Below, piece after piece: positions 23,017 through 29,358 of a DNA stretch of 29,358 bases (position 1 is the stretch's first letter; each line of letters begins with the position of its first letter). The position numbers and the translations under genes were made by a program. The notes under the pieces were generated by a model. That model was not told where the DNA came from and ran no database searches. It saw only the letters and a list, made by a program, of their open reading frames with translations. The stretch is from the NCBI GenBank assembly GCA_050485905.1, contig JBJHCH010000033.1, positions 1 to 29,358 of the forward strand, written 5' to 3'. Source of the stretch: JAWLCA01 sp050485905 (lineage in GTDB: Bacteria; Pseudomonadota; Alphaproteobacteria; Rhodobacterales; Rhodobacteraceae).

Positions 23017-24129
23017 ATGACGCCCGAGCGTCCCATGGGTGCGGGCGCGTTCCCCAAGCCGGTCGAGCCGCCAGCATCCCCGAAACCTGATCCGGCCGAG
23101 CTTTATGCCGCGCTGGACCTTGGAACGAACAGTTGCCGCATGCTGATTGCCCAGCCCAAGGGCACGCAGTTTCATGTCGTGGACAGCTTTTCCAAGACCG
23201 TGCATCTGGGGTCGGGGCTGGAATCCTCGGGCCGGTTGTCGCGGTCGTCCATGGCGCGCACGGTGCAGGCGCTGAGGATCTGCCAGAAGAAGCTGGATCA
23301 GCATCGGGTCAAGCGGATGCGGCTGGTGGCGACCGAGGCCTGCCGGCGGGCGAGGAACGCCCGCGACTTCATCCGCGAGGTGAAACGCGACACCGGATTG
23401 CAGCTTGAGATCATCCAGCCAGAGGAAGAGGCGCGGCTGGCGGTCGTGTCCTGCGCGCCGCTGGTCAGCACCCGGACGGAACAGTTGCTGGTGGTGGATA
23501 TCGGCGGCGGATCGACCGAGCTGGTCTGGATCGACCTGTCGTCGGTGCCGCCCCACGACCGGCCGCGCGCGATCATGCGGCTGCACGCAGGCTTCCATCC
23601 GCCCGAAAGCCCGTTCCCGGCCGCCAAGGTGGTGGACTGGATCAGCGTGCCGCTGGGCGTGGCGACGCTGAAGGACCAGTTCCACGATGTCGAGGATGAC
23701 GCGGCGCGGTTCGCGCTGATGAGCTGGTTCTTCGAGGAGAACCTTGCGGATTTCTCTCCCTACGCGCATGAGCAGCCGCGGCAGGGGTTCCAGATCATCG
23801 GGACCAGCGGCACGGTGACCACGGTCGCGGCGTCCTTCCTGGGGCTGAAGCGCTACGACCGGAACAAGGTGGACGGGCTGAGGATGACGAGCGACCAGAT
23901 CGACCGGGTGATCCGCGAATACCTGCTGCTTGGGCCGGAGGGCCGGCGCACCGATCCGCGCATCGGGCGCGACCGGCACACGCTGATCATGTCGGGCGCG
24001 GCGATCCTGCAGGCGCTGATGCGGGTCTGGCCGACCGACCGGCTGTCGGTGGCCGACCGCGGCCTGCGCGAGGGGCTGCTCTATGCCCAGATGAGCGCCG
24101 ATGGCGTGCTGGAAGACGGGCCGGTCTGA
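23017..24129 (+). CDS. Ppx/GppA family phosphatase (370 aa)
   Basis: The protein belongs to the exopolyphosphatase / pppGpp phosphohydrolase family (ASKHA fold). After a proline-rich 30-residue start come the phosphate loops DLGTNSCR at 34-41 and DIGGGSTEL at 161-169, and the later GTSGTVTTVAA. It is the short two-domain form, without the HD domain of enteric Ppx or GppA. Substrate (polyphosphate or pppGpp) cannot be fixed. ATG 23017 has GGAGG 8 bp upstream, favouring it over the TTG at 23002, which lies before that site. rlmE follows after 4 bp, a common pair in Alphaproteobacteria. Confidence 0.9.
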   Translation: MTPERPMGAGAFPKPVEPPASPKPDPAELYAALDLGTNSCRMLIAQPKGTQFHVVDSFSKTVHLGSGLESSGRLSRSSMARTVQALRICQKKLDQHRVKRMRLVATEACRRARNARDFIREVKRDTGLQLEIIQPEEEARLAVVSCAPLVSTRTEQLLVVDIGGGSTELVWIDLSSVPPHDRPRAIMRLHAGFHPPESPFPAAKVVDWISVPLGVATLKDQFHDVEDDAARFALMSWFFEENLADFSPYAHEQPRQGFQIIGTSGTVTTVAASFLGLKRYDRNKVDGLRMTSDQIDRVIREYLLLGPEGRRTDPRIGRDRHTLIMSGAAILQALMRVWPTDRLSVADRGLREGLLYAQMSADGVLEDGPV

Positions 24130-24133
24130 GGCG

Positions 24134-24856
24134 ATGGCGAAATCCGGCGGAACATCGGGGCGGGGCCAGCGCGACCTGCGCGTGCGGGTCAAGACGGCCA
24201 AGGGGCGGCGGCTGTCCTCCACCCTTTGGCTGGAGCGGCAGTTGAACGATCCTTACGTCCAGCGCGCCCGGCGCGAGGGCTATCGCGGCCGCGCGGCGTT
24301 CAAGATCATCGATCTGGACGACAAGTACGGGTTCCTGAAACCCGGCGCACGGGTCGTCGATCTGGGCTGCGCGCCGGGCGGCTGGCTGCAGGTGGCGGTG
24401 GCGCGGGTGAACGCGCTGGGCGAGCGCAAGGGCAAGCCCGCGGGCCGGGTGCTGGGCATCGACCTGCAGCCGGTGGAGCCGGTGCCGGGGGCAGAGATCC
24501 ACCAGCTCGATTTTCTGGCCGAGGGCGCAGACGATCAGGTGAAGGACTGGCTGGGCGGCAAGGCCGATGTGGTGATGTCGGACATGGCGGCGGCCAGTTC
24601 CGGGCACAAGCAGACCGATCACCTGCGCATCGTCGCCCTGTGCGAGGCGGCAGCGGACTTTGCCTTTGACGTGCTGGAGGAGGGCGGCACCTTTGTTGCA
24701 AAAGTGCTGGCCGGCGGCGCAGAGAACGCGCTTCAGGCCGCGCTGAAGCAGAATTTTGTAAAGGTGGCGAATGTGAAGCCAGCGGCCAGCCGGGCCGACA
24801 GTTCGGAAAAATTCGTCGTTGCCACCGGCTTTCGCGGCCGCCGCGCCGATCCGTGA
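24134..24856 (+). CDS. rlmE: 23S rRNA (uridine-2'-O-)-methyltransferase RlmE/FtsJ (240 aa)
   Basis: RlmE methylates the 2'-OH of a uridine in helix 92 of 23S rRNA, using SAM, and helps the large subunit mature. The catalytic Lys-Asp-Lys-Glu set is complete: Lys57 (RAAFKIIDLDDKY), Asp150 (VMSDMAA), Lys190 (FVAKVLAGG) and Glu225 (SSEKFVVATGF); the SAM loop VVDLGCAPGGW is at 74-84. A basic N-terminal 30-residue extension relative to the E. coli enzyme is typical of alphaproteobacterial forms. It is packed between the Ppx/GppA gene and trmO. Confidence 0.95.
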   Translation: MAKSGGTSGRGQRDLRVRVKTAKGRRLSSTLWLERQLNDPYVQRARREGYRGRAAFKIIDLDDKYGFLKPGARVVDLGCAPGGWLQVAVARVNALGERKGKPAGRVLGIDLQPVEPVPGAEIHQLDFLAEGADDQVKDWLGGKADVVMSDMAAASSGHKQTDHLRIVALCEAAADFAFDVLEEGGTFVAKVLAGGAENALQAALKQNFVKVANVKPAASRADSSEKFVVATGFRGRRADP

Positions 24857-25350
24857 CCAAGGTGCCGCCCGACCGCTTCGCCGCCCGCGACGGAGAGGTT
24901 CGTCTGCCCTTTGATCCCGCATCGCGCGGCGATGCCGGCGTCGCCTTCATCGGCCAAATCCGCACGCAATGGACGCCCCATGACTGCCCGAAGAACCTGC
25001 GTCAGGCGCGCGAGCGCGGCATGGAACCCGCGCGGGTGGAGGTCGATTCGGCCTATCGCGCGGGGCTGGAGGGAATCGCGCCGGGGGCGCCGCTGATCCT
25101 GCTCTACTGGATGGCGGGCGCGCCGCGCGACCTGATCCTGCAGGCGCCGAAACACCGCGACGGGCCAACGGGGGTCTTTGCCCTGCGGTCGCCCGCGCGG
25201 CCCAATCCGGTGGCTCTGGCGGTGGTGCGCTGCCTGTCGGTGGACCGCGATGCCGGGGTGCTGACCGTGGATGCCGCCGATTGCTGGGACGGCACGCCGC
25301 TGATCGACATCAAGCCCTGGATCGAGACGGTGGACCTGCCCCCGGAATGA
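24853..25350 (+). CDS. trmO: tRNA methyltransferase TrmO (TsaA/UPF0066 family, 165 aa)
   Basis: TrmO methylates N6 of the threonylcarbamoyl adenosine at position 37 of some tRNAs, using SAM. The family motifs are clear: GVFALRSPARPNPVAL at 107-122 and DGTPLIDIKPW at 146-156. At 165 residues it is the short form with only the YaeB/TsaA beta-barrel core and no extra C-terminal domain. The start is GTG (24853-24855), which overlaps the rlmE stop as GTGA, so the two RNA methylases are translationally coupled. Confidence 0.85.
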   Translation: MTKVPPDRFAARDGEVRLPFDPASRGDAGVAFIGQIRTQWTPHDCPKNLRQARERGMEPARVEVDSAYRAGLEGIAPGAPLILLYWMAGAPRDLILQAPKHRDGPTGVFALRSPARPNPVALAVVRCLSVDRDAGVLTVDAADCWDGTPLIDIKPWIETVDLPPE

Positions 25351-25353
25351 GAA

Positions 25354-25378
25354 AGGGCGCCCCGATGCGGTGCGCCCT
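25354..25378 (-). terminator. Terminator between trmO and the DUF882 gene
   Basis: AGGGCGC at 25354-25360 and GCGCCCT at 25372-25378 form a 7-bp stem with an 11-nt loop. On the minus strand TTTCTC follows, fitting the end of the DUF882 transcript; on the plus strand the tract after it is less U-rich, so bidirectional use is less certain. Confidence 0.6.
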
Positions 25379-25413
25379 GTCCTGTGATCCTGAAAGACCT
25401 GTCCCGGTCTGGC

Positions 25414-25983
25414 TCAGGCGCCCCAGGTGCGGATCGGGCCGCAATCCATGTGCACGAAGTTCGACCGCGAATAGCGCCCGACGCCGCCGGCGTTGCAGGC
25501 TGCCGCCGCGCGGGCCATCTGCGACACGCTGCGCGATTTCATCCTCAGATCAGCGGCTTGCGCCGTCATGTGCAGCGAATTGCGCGCAACCCCGCGCGAC
25601 CGCGCCCGCAGCATCTGGTTCGTCTGCGGCGAGCGGTAGCCCGACAGCAGCATGTAGGGTTCGTTGGTTTCCATGATGCGGTGCGCTGCCGCCATGATGT
25701 CCACCGCGCGCAGGTCGAAGTCGCGCTTTGCGCCGGACCGCCAGTCGCGCATGAAATGAGTGATCTCGGCGACGGATTCGGGAACGTAACTGCCGTCGAT
25801 CCAGTAGATCGTATCGAGGCTTTCGCCGGTTCGGCCCGAATAGAGCCTGATCCGCCTGAAGTCGCCGCCGCCGCGCAGGAAGCCGAAGGCATTGGCAAAG
25901 GTTGGTGCCGCCGTGACGGCTGTCGCTGCAAACATCCCCAAGAGGGTGCGTCGTGAGACGCCCGAGGAGTCGGTTTTAGTCAT
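25414..25983 (-). CDS. DUF882 / YcbK-type M15-like peptidoglycan endopeptidase, Tat-exported (189 aa)
   Basis: This is a member of the DUF882 (YcbK/MepK) family, zinc peptidases that cut peptide crosslinks in peptidoglycan. A Tat signal is visible (SRRTLLGMF at 10-18, then a hydrophobic stretch ending near ANA at 32). The zinc triad fits His138 and Asp145 in SLHMTAQAADLR and His178 in NFVHMDCG; the domain also has LLSGYRSPQTN at 112-122. Length is typical. It is transcribed away from an L,D-transpeptidase gene; MepK-type enzymes are known to cleave the 3-3 crosslinks that such transpeptidases make, so the pair is functionally sensible. Confidence 0.9.
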   Translation of the reverse strand: MTKTDSSGVSRRTLLGMFAATAVTAAPTFANAFGFLRGGGDFRRIRLYSGRTGESLDTIYWIDGSYVPESVAEITHFMRDWRSGAKRDFDLRAVDIMAAAHRIMETNEPYMLLSGYRSPQTNQMLRARSRGVARNSLHMTAQAADLRMKSRSVSQMARAAAACNAGGVGRYSRSNFVHMDCGPIRTWGA

Positions 25984-26339
25984 GATCGATCGCCTGTCCC
26001 GTCGTTACCTGCTCTGCGTTGGCCGCAGTTCTACGTCCGTCCTGGACACAGGGGTTGTATGGCACAAATGCATTTCTCGCCCAAGCCCCGGTTCCAAAGC
26101 AATTTCCCGACTCGGCCGTCATCGGCAAGAATTCGCTGAATCAGGACAATGGGATCGCAGAAATGCACGGTTCGACGCGCCAGGCGCGTTTTTGCGCCCG
26201 AATGTTGCAGGTAGGCCACATGTTAAGGGCCTTTCGGGGGGAAAGAAGAGCATTGTGAATGGACCGTCAGCAAATCGGGCCGCAGAGTGAAGGGGTTGCC
26301 TGGGGGCGGCGGTCGGCTTTGCTTGTGCGGGATGGATAG
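25984..26339. other. 356-bp divergent intergenic region with an orphan terminator
   Basis: No protein gene is supported here. The stretch is AT-richer than its surroundings and must hold the promoters for the DUF882 gene (minus) and the L,D-transpeptidase gene (plus). It also contains an intrinsic terminator on the plus strand (26175-26193) with no plus-strand gene before it, so a short RNA or an attenuated leader may be made here. No convincing -35/-10 pair could be fixed. Confidence 0.6.
26175..26193 (+). terminator. Orphan intrinsic terminator (possible sRNA end or attenuator)
   Basis: ACGCGC at 26175-26180 and GCGCGT at 26184-26189 form a perfect 6-bp stem over a 3-nt loop, followed directly by a T-run (26189-26193). 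No plus-strand gene ends nearby; the trmO stop is 825 bp upstream with a gene on the opposite strand between. It lies 146 bp before the L,D-transpeptidase start. Confidence 0.5.
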
Positions 26340-27980
26340 ATGATGGTGTTCGGGTGTGACGGGATGGATCGGCGTGTGACGCGTGGGGTCCGGTGGATCG
26401 GTGCGGGGCTGCTGGCGGCGGCGCTGTGGCTGTCGGCGGGGGCGGAACTGCGGGCCGACCCGGTGTATCAGGGAATGGCCTATCGTCAGGCAGTGGCGTC
26501 CCATGTCGCCGAAAGCGACGCGCTGGCCGCCTTTTACCGGCAGCGGGATTACGCGCCGCTCTGGGTCGGTCCGGACGGGGCAGAGCGGCGGCAGGCGCTG
26601 CTGGCCGCGCTTGATCGTGCCGGGGATCACGGGCTGCCGGTGACGCGCCACGACGCCGCGGCGCTGGCCGACGCGTTGCGCAACGTGCGCAGCAACCGCG
26701 ATCTCGGCCGGGTGGAGGCGATGCTGAGCATGGCCCTGCTGGCCTATGCCCGAGATCTGCAGTCGGGCGCGCTGGTGCCGTCGCAGGTCGATCCCGGCAT
26801 CGTGCGCGAGGTGGCGCGGCAGGATCCGGCGCGGGTGATCGCGGCCTTTGCCCGGTCCGAGCCCGGCGCCTTCCTGCGCGATCTGGCGCCGCGCAGCCCG
26901 GAATATGCCGCCCTGATGCGCGAGAAGCTGCGGCTCGAATCGCTGATCGCCGCCGGTGGCTGGGGCACCCGCGTGCCGTCCGGCGCGCTGCGGCCCGGCG
27001 ACAACGGCCGTTCGGTCGTGGCGCTGCGCGACCGGCTGATCGCCATGGGCTACATGGCCCCCAGCGCGGTGGCGGAGTTCGACGACACGCTGACCCGCGC
27101 GGTGCAGCAGTTCCAGATCGACCACGGGCTGACCGCCGACGGCGTGGCCGGCGAGGGCACGATCGCCGAGATCAACCGCGCGCCCGAGGAGCGGCTGAAA
27201 TCGGTCATCGTGGCGATGGAGCGCGAGCGCTGGATGAACAAGGACCGCGGAAAACGGCACATCTGGGTCAACCTGACCGATTTTTCCACCCAGATCATCG
27301 ACGACGGCAAGGTCACGTTCGAGACCCGCGCGGTGATCGGCGCCGCCGACCCGGCCAAGCGCACGCCGGAATTTTCCGACCGCATGACCTATATGGAACT
27401 GAACCCCGACTGGACCGTGCCGCGCGGCATCATCAGCCGCGACTACCTGCCGCGCCTGCAGAACAACCCCGGCGCGCTGGGCCATCTGCAGGTGCTGGAC
27501 CGCCGCGGCCGGGTGATCCCGCGCAGCCAGATCGACTTCACCGCCTATTCCGCGCGCAACTTCCCCTTCACCCTGCGGCAGGCGCCGGGGCCGTCGAACG
27601 CGCTGGGCACGGTGAAGTTCATGTTCCCCAACCCCCATGCGATCTACCTGCACGACACCCCCGAACGGCACCTGTTCGGGCGGGAAAGCCGGGCCTATTC
27701 CAACGGCTGCATCCGGCTGAACGACCCGCATGATTTCGCCTATGCGCTGCTGGCGGGGCAGGAGGCCGACCCCGAGACCTTCTTCCACGCCACGCTGCGC
27801 ACCGGGCGGCAGACGCGCGTCAACCTGCAGACGCCGGTGCCGATCCATCTGGTCTATCGCACGGCCTTTTCCACCCCGCGGGGCAAGATGAACTATCGCC
27901 GTGACGTCTATGGCCGCGACGCGCGGATTTTCGAGGCGCTGTCCCGCGCCGGGGTGGCCTTGCCCGAGCAACGCAGCTAG
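26340..27980 (+). CDS. YcbB-type L,D-transpeptidase (546 aa)
   Basis: This periplasmic enzyme forms 3-3 crosslinks in peptidoglycan. After a signal or anchor sequence (about 15-38, WIGAGLLAAALWLSAG), there is a helical 'scaffold' region (45-205), a peptidoglycan-binding domain (about 215-278, with LRPGDNGRSVVALRDRL and FQIDHGLTADGVAG), then the YkuD catalytic domain. The active site has His438 in IYLHDTP and Cys457 in SNGCIRL. Size and domain order match YcbB/LdtD. ATG 26340 is assumed; ATG 26364 (MDRRVTRG) is an alternative that also leaves the full signal. It faces away from the DUF882 peptidase gene. Confidence 0.92.
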   Translation: MMVFGCDGMDRRVTRGVRWIGAGLLAAALWLSAGAELRADPVYQGMAYRQAVASHVAESDALAAFYRQRDYAPLWVGPDGAERRQALLAALDRAGDHGLPVTRHDAAALADALRNVRSNRDLGRVEAMLSMALLAYARDLQSGALVPSQVDPGIVREVARQDPARVIAAFARSEPGAFLRDLAPRSPEYAALMREKLRLESLIAAGGWGTRVPSGALRPGDNGRSVVALRDRLIAMGYMAPSAVAEFDDTLTRAVQQFQIDHGLTADGVAGEGTIAEINRAPEERLKSVIVAMERERWMNKDRGKRHIWVNLTDFSTQIIDDGKVTFETRAVIGAADPAKRTPEFSDRMTYMELNPDWTVPRGIISRDYLPRLQNNPGALGHLQVLDRRGRVIPRSQIDFTAYSARNFPFTLRQAPGPSNALGTVKFMFPNPHAIYLHDTPERHLFGRESRAYSNGCIRLNDPHDFAYALLAGQEADPETFFHATLRTGRQTRVNLQTPVPIHLVYRTAFSTPRGKMNYRRDVYGRDARIFEALSRAGVALPEQRS

Positions 27981-27989
27981 AACGCCAGC

Positions 27990-28010
27990 CGGGCGGCGCG
28001 GCGCCGCCCG
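27990..28010. other. Strong GC hairpin just before lpxD
   Basis: CGGGCGGC at 27990-27997 and GCCGCCCG at 28003-28010 make an 8-bp stem with a 5-nt loop, filling most of the 40-bp gap between the L,D-transpeptidase stop and the lpxD start. No U-run follows, so it may stabilise the upstream mRNA end or limit read-through; it ends only 10 nt before the lpxD ATG. Confidence 0.55.
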
Positions 28011-28020
28011 AGGGGGCGCC

Positions 28021-29112
28021 ATGAGCCATTCCATCGCCGAGATCGCCGCCGCACTTGGCGCGCGGGCCGAGGGCGCGACGGATCTGCGCGTCACCGGCGC
28101 GGCGGAACCCGCCGCCGCCGGGCCGGATGCGCTGGCCCTTGCGATGGACCCGAAATATGCCGAGGGGCTGGCAAAGGGCCGGGCGCAGGCGGCGATCCTG
28201 TGGGACGGGGCCGACTGGCAGGCGCTGGGGCTGAAGGCCGCGATCTACGTGCCGCGCCCGCGCTACGCCATGTCGGGCCTGACCCGCGTGCTCGACCCCG
28301 GCCCGCGCATCGCACCCGGCATTCACCCCAGCGCGGTGATCGATCCCTCGGCCGCCATCGGCCCCGGCGCCGCCATCGGCCCCTTCGTCGTGATAGGGCA
28401 GGGCGCCCGGATCGGCCCGAACGCCCGCATCGCCAGCCATGTCAGCATCGCCGAGGGGGCAGAGATCGGCGCCGACGCGCTGATCCTGCAGGGCGCGCGC
28501 ATCGGCGCCCGCGTCCGCATCGGCGACCGCTTCATCGCCCAGGCGGGTGCGGTCGTCGGCGGCGACGGATTTTCCTTCGTCACCCCGGAGAAGTCCGGGG
28601 TCGAACAGGTGCGTGAGAACTTGGGCGCGCGCGACGGGATCGCCGCGCAAAGCTGGACGCGCATCCACAGCCTTGGCGCGGTGACCATCGGCGACGATGT
28701 GGAGCTTGGCGCCAACGCCACCATCGACCGCGGCACGATCCGCGATACGGTGGTCGGATCGGGCACCAAGATCGATAATCTGGTCCATATCGGCCACAAT
28801 GTTCAGGTCGGGCGCGACTGTCTGCTTTGCGGTCAGGTCGGCATCGCCGGGTCGGCGCGGATCGGCGACCGGGTGGTGCTGGCCGGTCAATGCGGCGTGA
28901 ATGACAACATCTTCATCGGCGACGATGTGGTGGCCGGCGGGGCGACGAAGATTTTCACCAATGCGCCTGCAGGGCGTGTCCTGCTTGGCTCTCCGGCCAT
29001 TCGGATGGAAACCCAGATAGAGATCAACAAGGGCCTGCGCCGCCTGCCGCGGCTGTTCCAGCAGGTGGCCGAGTTGCAGAAAGCGGTTTTCAAGACTGAC
29101 GGCAACGACTAA
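28021..29112 (+). CDS. lpxD: UDP-3-O-acylglucosamine N-acyltransferase LpxD (363 aa)
   Basis: LpxD adds the second 3-hydroxyacyl chain, from acyl-ACP, to UDP-3-O-acyl-glucosamine in lipid A synthesis. An N-terminal uridine-binding domain (1-95) is followed by a left-handed beta-helix of hexapeptide repeats (about 100-315; for example IDPSAAIGPGAAIGPFVVIG). The catalytic His is His259 in HIGHNVQVG. A helical C-terminus ends in LQKAVFKTDGND. Length is somewhat above the typical 340. It is not in the usual bamA-skp-fabZ-lpxA cluster; instead an acyl carrier protein gene follows after 26 bp, which could provide its acyl donor. Confidence 0.95.
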   Translation: MSHSIAEIAAALGARAEGATDLRVTGAAEPAAAGPDALALAMDPKYAEGLAKGRAQAAILWDGADWQALGLKAAIYVPRPRYAMSGLTRVLDPGPRIAPGIHPSAVIDPSAAIGPGAAIGPFVVIGQGARIGPNARIASHVSIAEGAEIGADALILQGARIGARVRIGDRFIAQAGAVVGGDGFSFVTPEKSGVEQVRENLGARDGIAAQSWTRIHSLGAVTIGDDVELGANATIDRGTIRDTVVGSGTKIDNLVHIGHNVQVGRDCLLCGQVGIAGSARIGDRVVLAGQCGVNDNIFIGDDVVAGGATKIFTNAPAGRVLLGSPAIRMETQIEINKGLRRLPRLFQQVAELQKAVFKTDGND

Positions 29113-29138
29113 ATCAGCCCCGCAAGCGGGAGAGTGCA

Positions 29139-29358
29139 ATGGCTGACGCCGTGAAGGACCGGGTAATCCAGATCATCGCCGAACAGGCGGTGCTCGATGT
29201 GGGCGACGTGCGCATGGACTCGACGCTCGACGACCTTGGGATCGACAGCCTGGGGCTTGTCGAAAGCATCTTCGCGATCGAGGAAGCCTTTGACATCTCG
29301 GTCCCGTTCAACGCCAACGAGCCGGAACAGAGCGATTTCGACATCTCGTCGGTCGCGG
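29139..29358 (+). CDS. Acyl carrier protein (partial, runs off the window)
   Basis: The first 73 residues of an acyl carrier protein are visible. The phosphopantetheine site is Ser37 in DDLGIDSLGLVES, and the rest (SIFAIEEAFDISVPF) is the acidic helix II/III pattern. The wording after it, NANEPEQSDFDISSV, is unlike the housekeeping AcpP and closer to specialised ACPs linked to lipid A or secondary fatty acid synthesis, such as the AcpXL type. ATG 29139 has GGGAGAG upstream. The end of the gene and whatever follows lie outside the window. Confidence 0.85.
   Translation, partial: MADAVKDRVIQIIAEQAVLDVGDVRMDSTLDDLGIDSLGLVESIFAIEEAFDISVPFNANEPEQSDFDISSVA

Noticed and set aside
26230..26246. CTTTC-GGGGG-GAAAG hairpin near the L,D-transpeptidase start
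   Set aside because: Only a 5-bp stem with no U-run; too weak to call as a terminator or regulatory structure.
26223..28094. Long minus-strand open frame (623 codons) opposite the L,D-transpeptidase gene
   Set aside because: The plus strand encodes a complete YkuD enzyme with catalytic His and Cys; the antisense frame has no recognisable motif and a biased composition.

Overview
The window looks like chromosomal DNA of a GC-rich alphaproteobacterium, most likely in the Rhodobacteraceae (Rhodobacterales). Reasons: strong G/C bias at third codon positions on both strands, the xerD / secreted 510-aa protein / tiny membrane protein / aroK-aroB / site-2 protease layout, a stand-alone pterin-binding methyltransferase next to a MetF-like reductase (split methionine synthase style), and a Ppx/GppA-rlmE pair. 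I see no rRNA, tRNA, CRISPR array, insertion sequence, phage gene or integrated element. About 27 protein genes cover nearly all of the window.

Layout. 1-874: 3' end of a CaiB/BaiF-type CoA-transferase, an unusual repeat-bearing intergenic region (array of CGTGCAT at exact 11-bp steps, present twice), and a small four-helix drug/metabolite-type transporter. 885-6808 (minus): a TRAP transporter (binding protein, small and large permease) followed by an amidase and a 56-aa membrane protein in overlapping frames, with a 2-hydroxyacid dehydrogenase upstream; this reads as import plus first breakdown of an organic acid or amide. 6938-9517 (plus): an ABC-F ATPase of the Uup type and a secreted DUF3047 protein. 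9514-12729 (minus): mtnA followed by a class II aldolase fused to a short-chain dehydrogenase, which together fit a DHAP-shunt style salvage of methylthio- or deoxyadenosine. 12990-15573 (minus): xerD, a 510-aa secreted protein of unknown function, and a 44-aa membrane protein, transcribed away from aroK-aroB (15766-17423, plus).

17420-19009 (minus): site-2 protease with CBS domains, and ssb. 19146-19736 (plus): a small secreted lytic transglycosylase. 19887-22750 (minus): a one-carbon operon (virulence-factor-family protein, MetF-like reductase, HAD phosphatase, methyltetrahydrofolate:corrinoid methyltransferase). 23017-25350 (plus): Ppx/GppA, rlmE and trmO, tightly packed. 25414-27980: divergent DUF882 (M15-like) peptidase and a YcbB-type L,D-transpeptidase, both cell-wall enzymes, separated by a 356-bp gap that holds an orphan intrinsic terminator. 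28021-29358 (plus): lpxD and the start of a specialised acyl carrier protein.

Most of the window is ordinary housekeeping and catabolic DNA. I do not see a clear-cut new defence or mobile system. The parts most worth a second look are the 11-bp periodic array (288-453), the mtnA/aldolase-SDR operon with a hairpin that covers the mtnA ribosome-binding site, the unexplained 44-aa and 510-aa pair before xerD, the possible small RNA at about 26000-26194, and the lpxD-ACP linkage.
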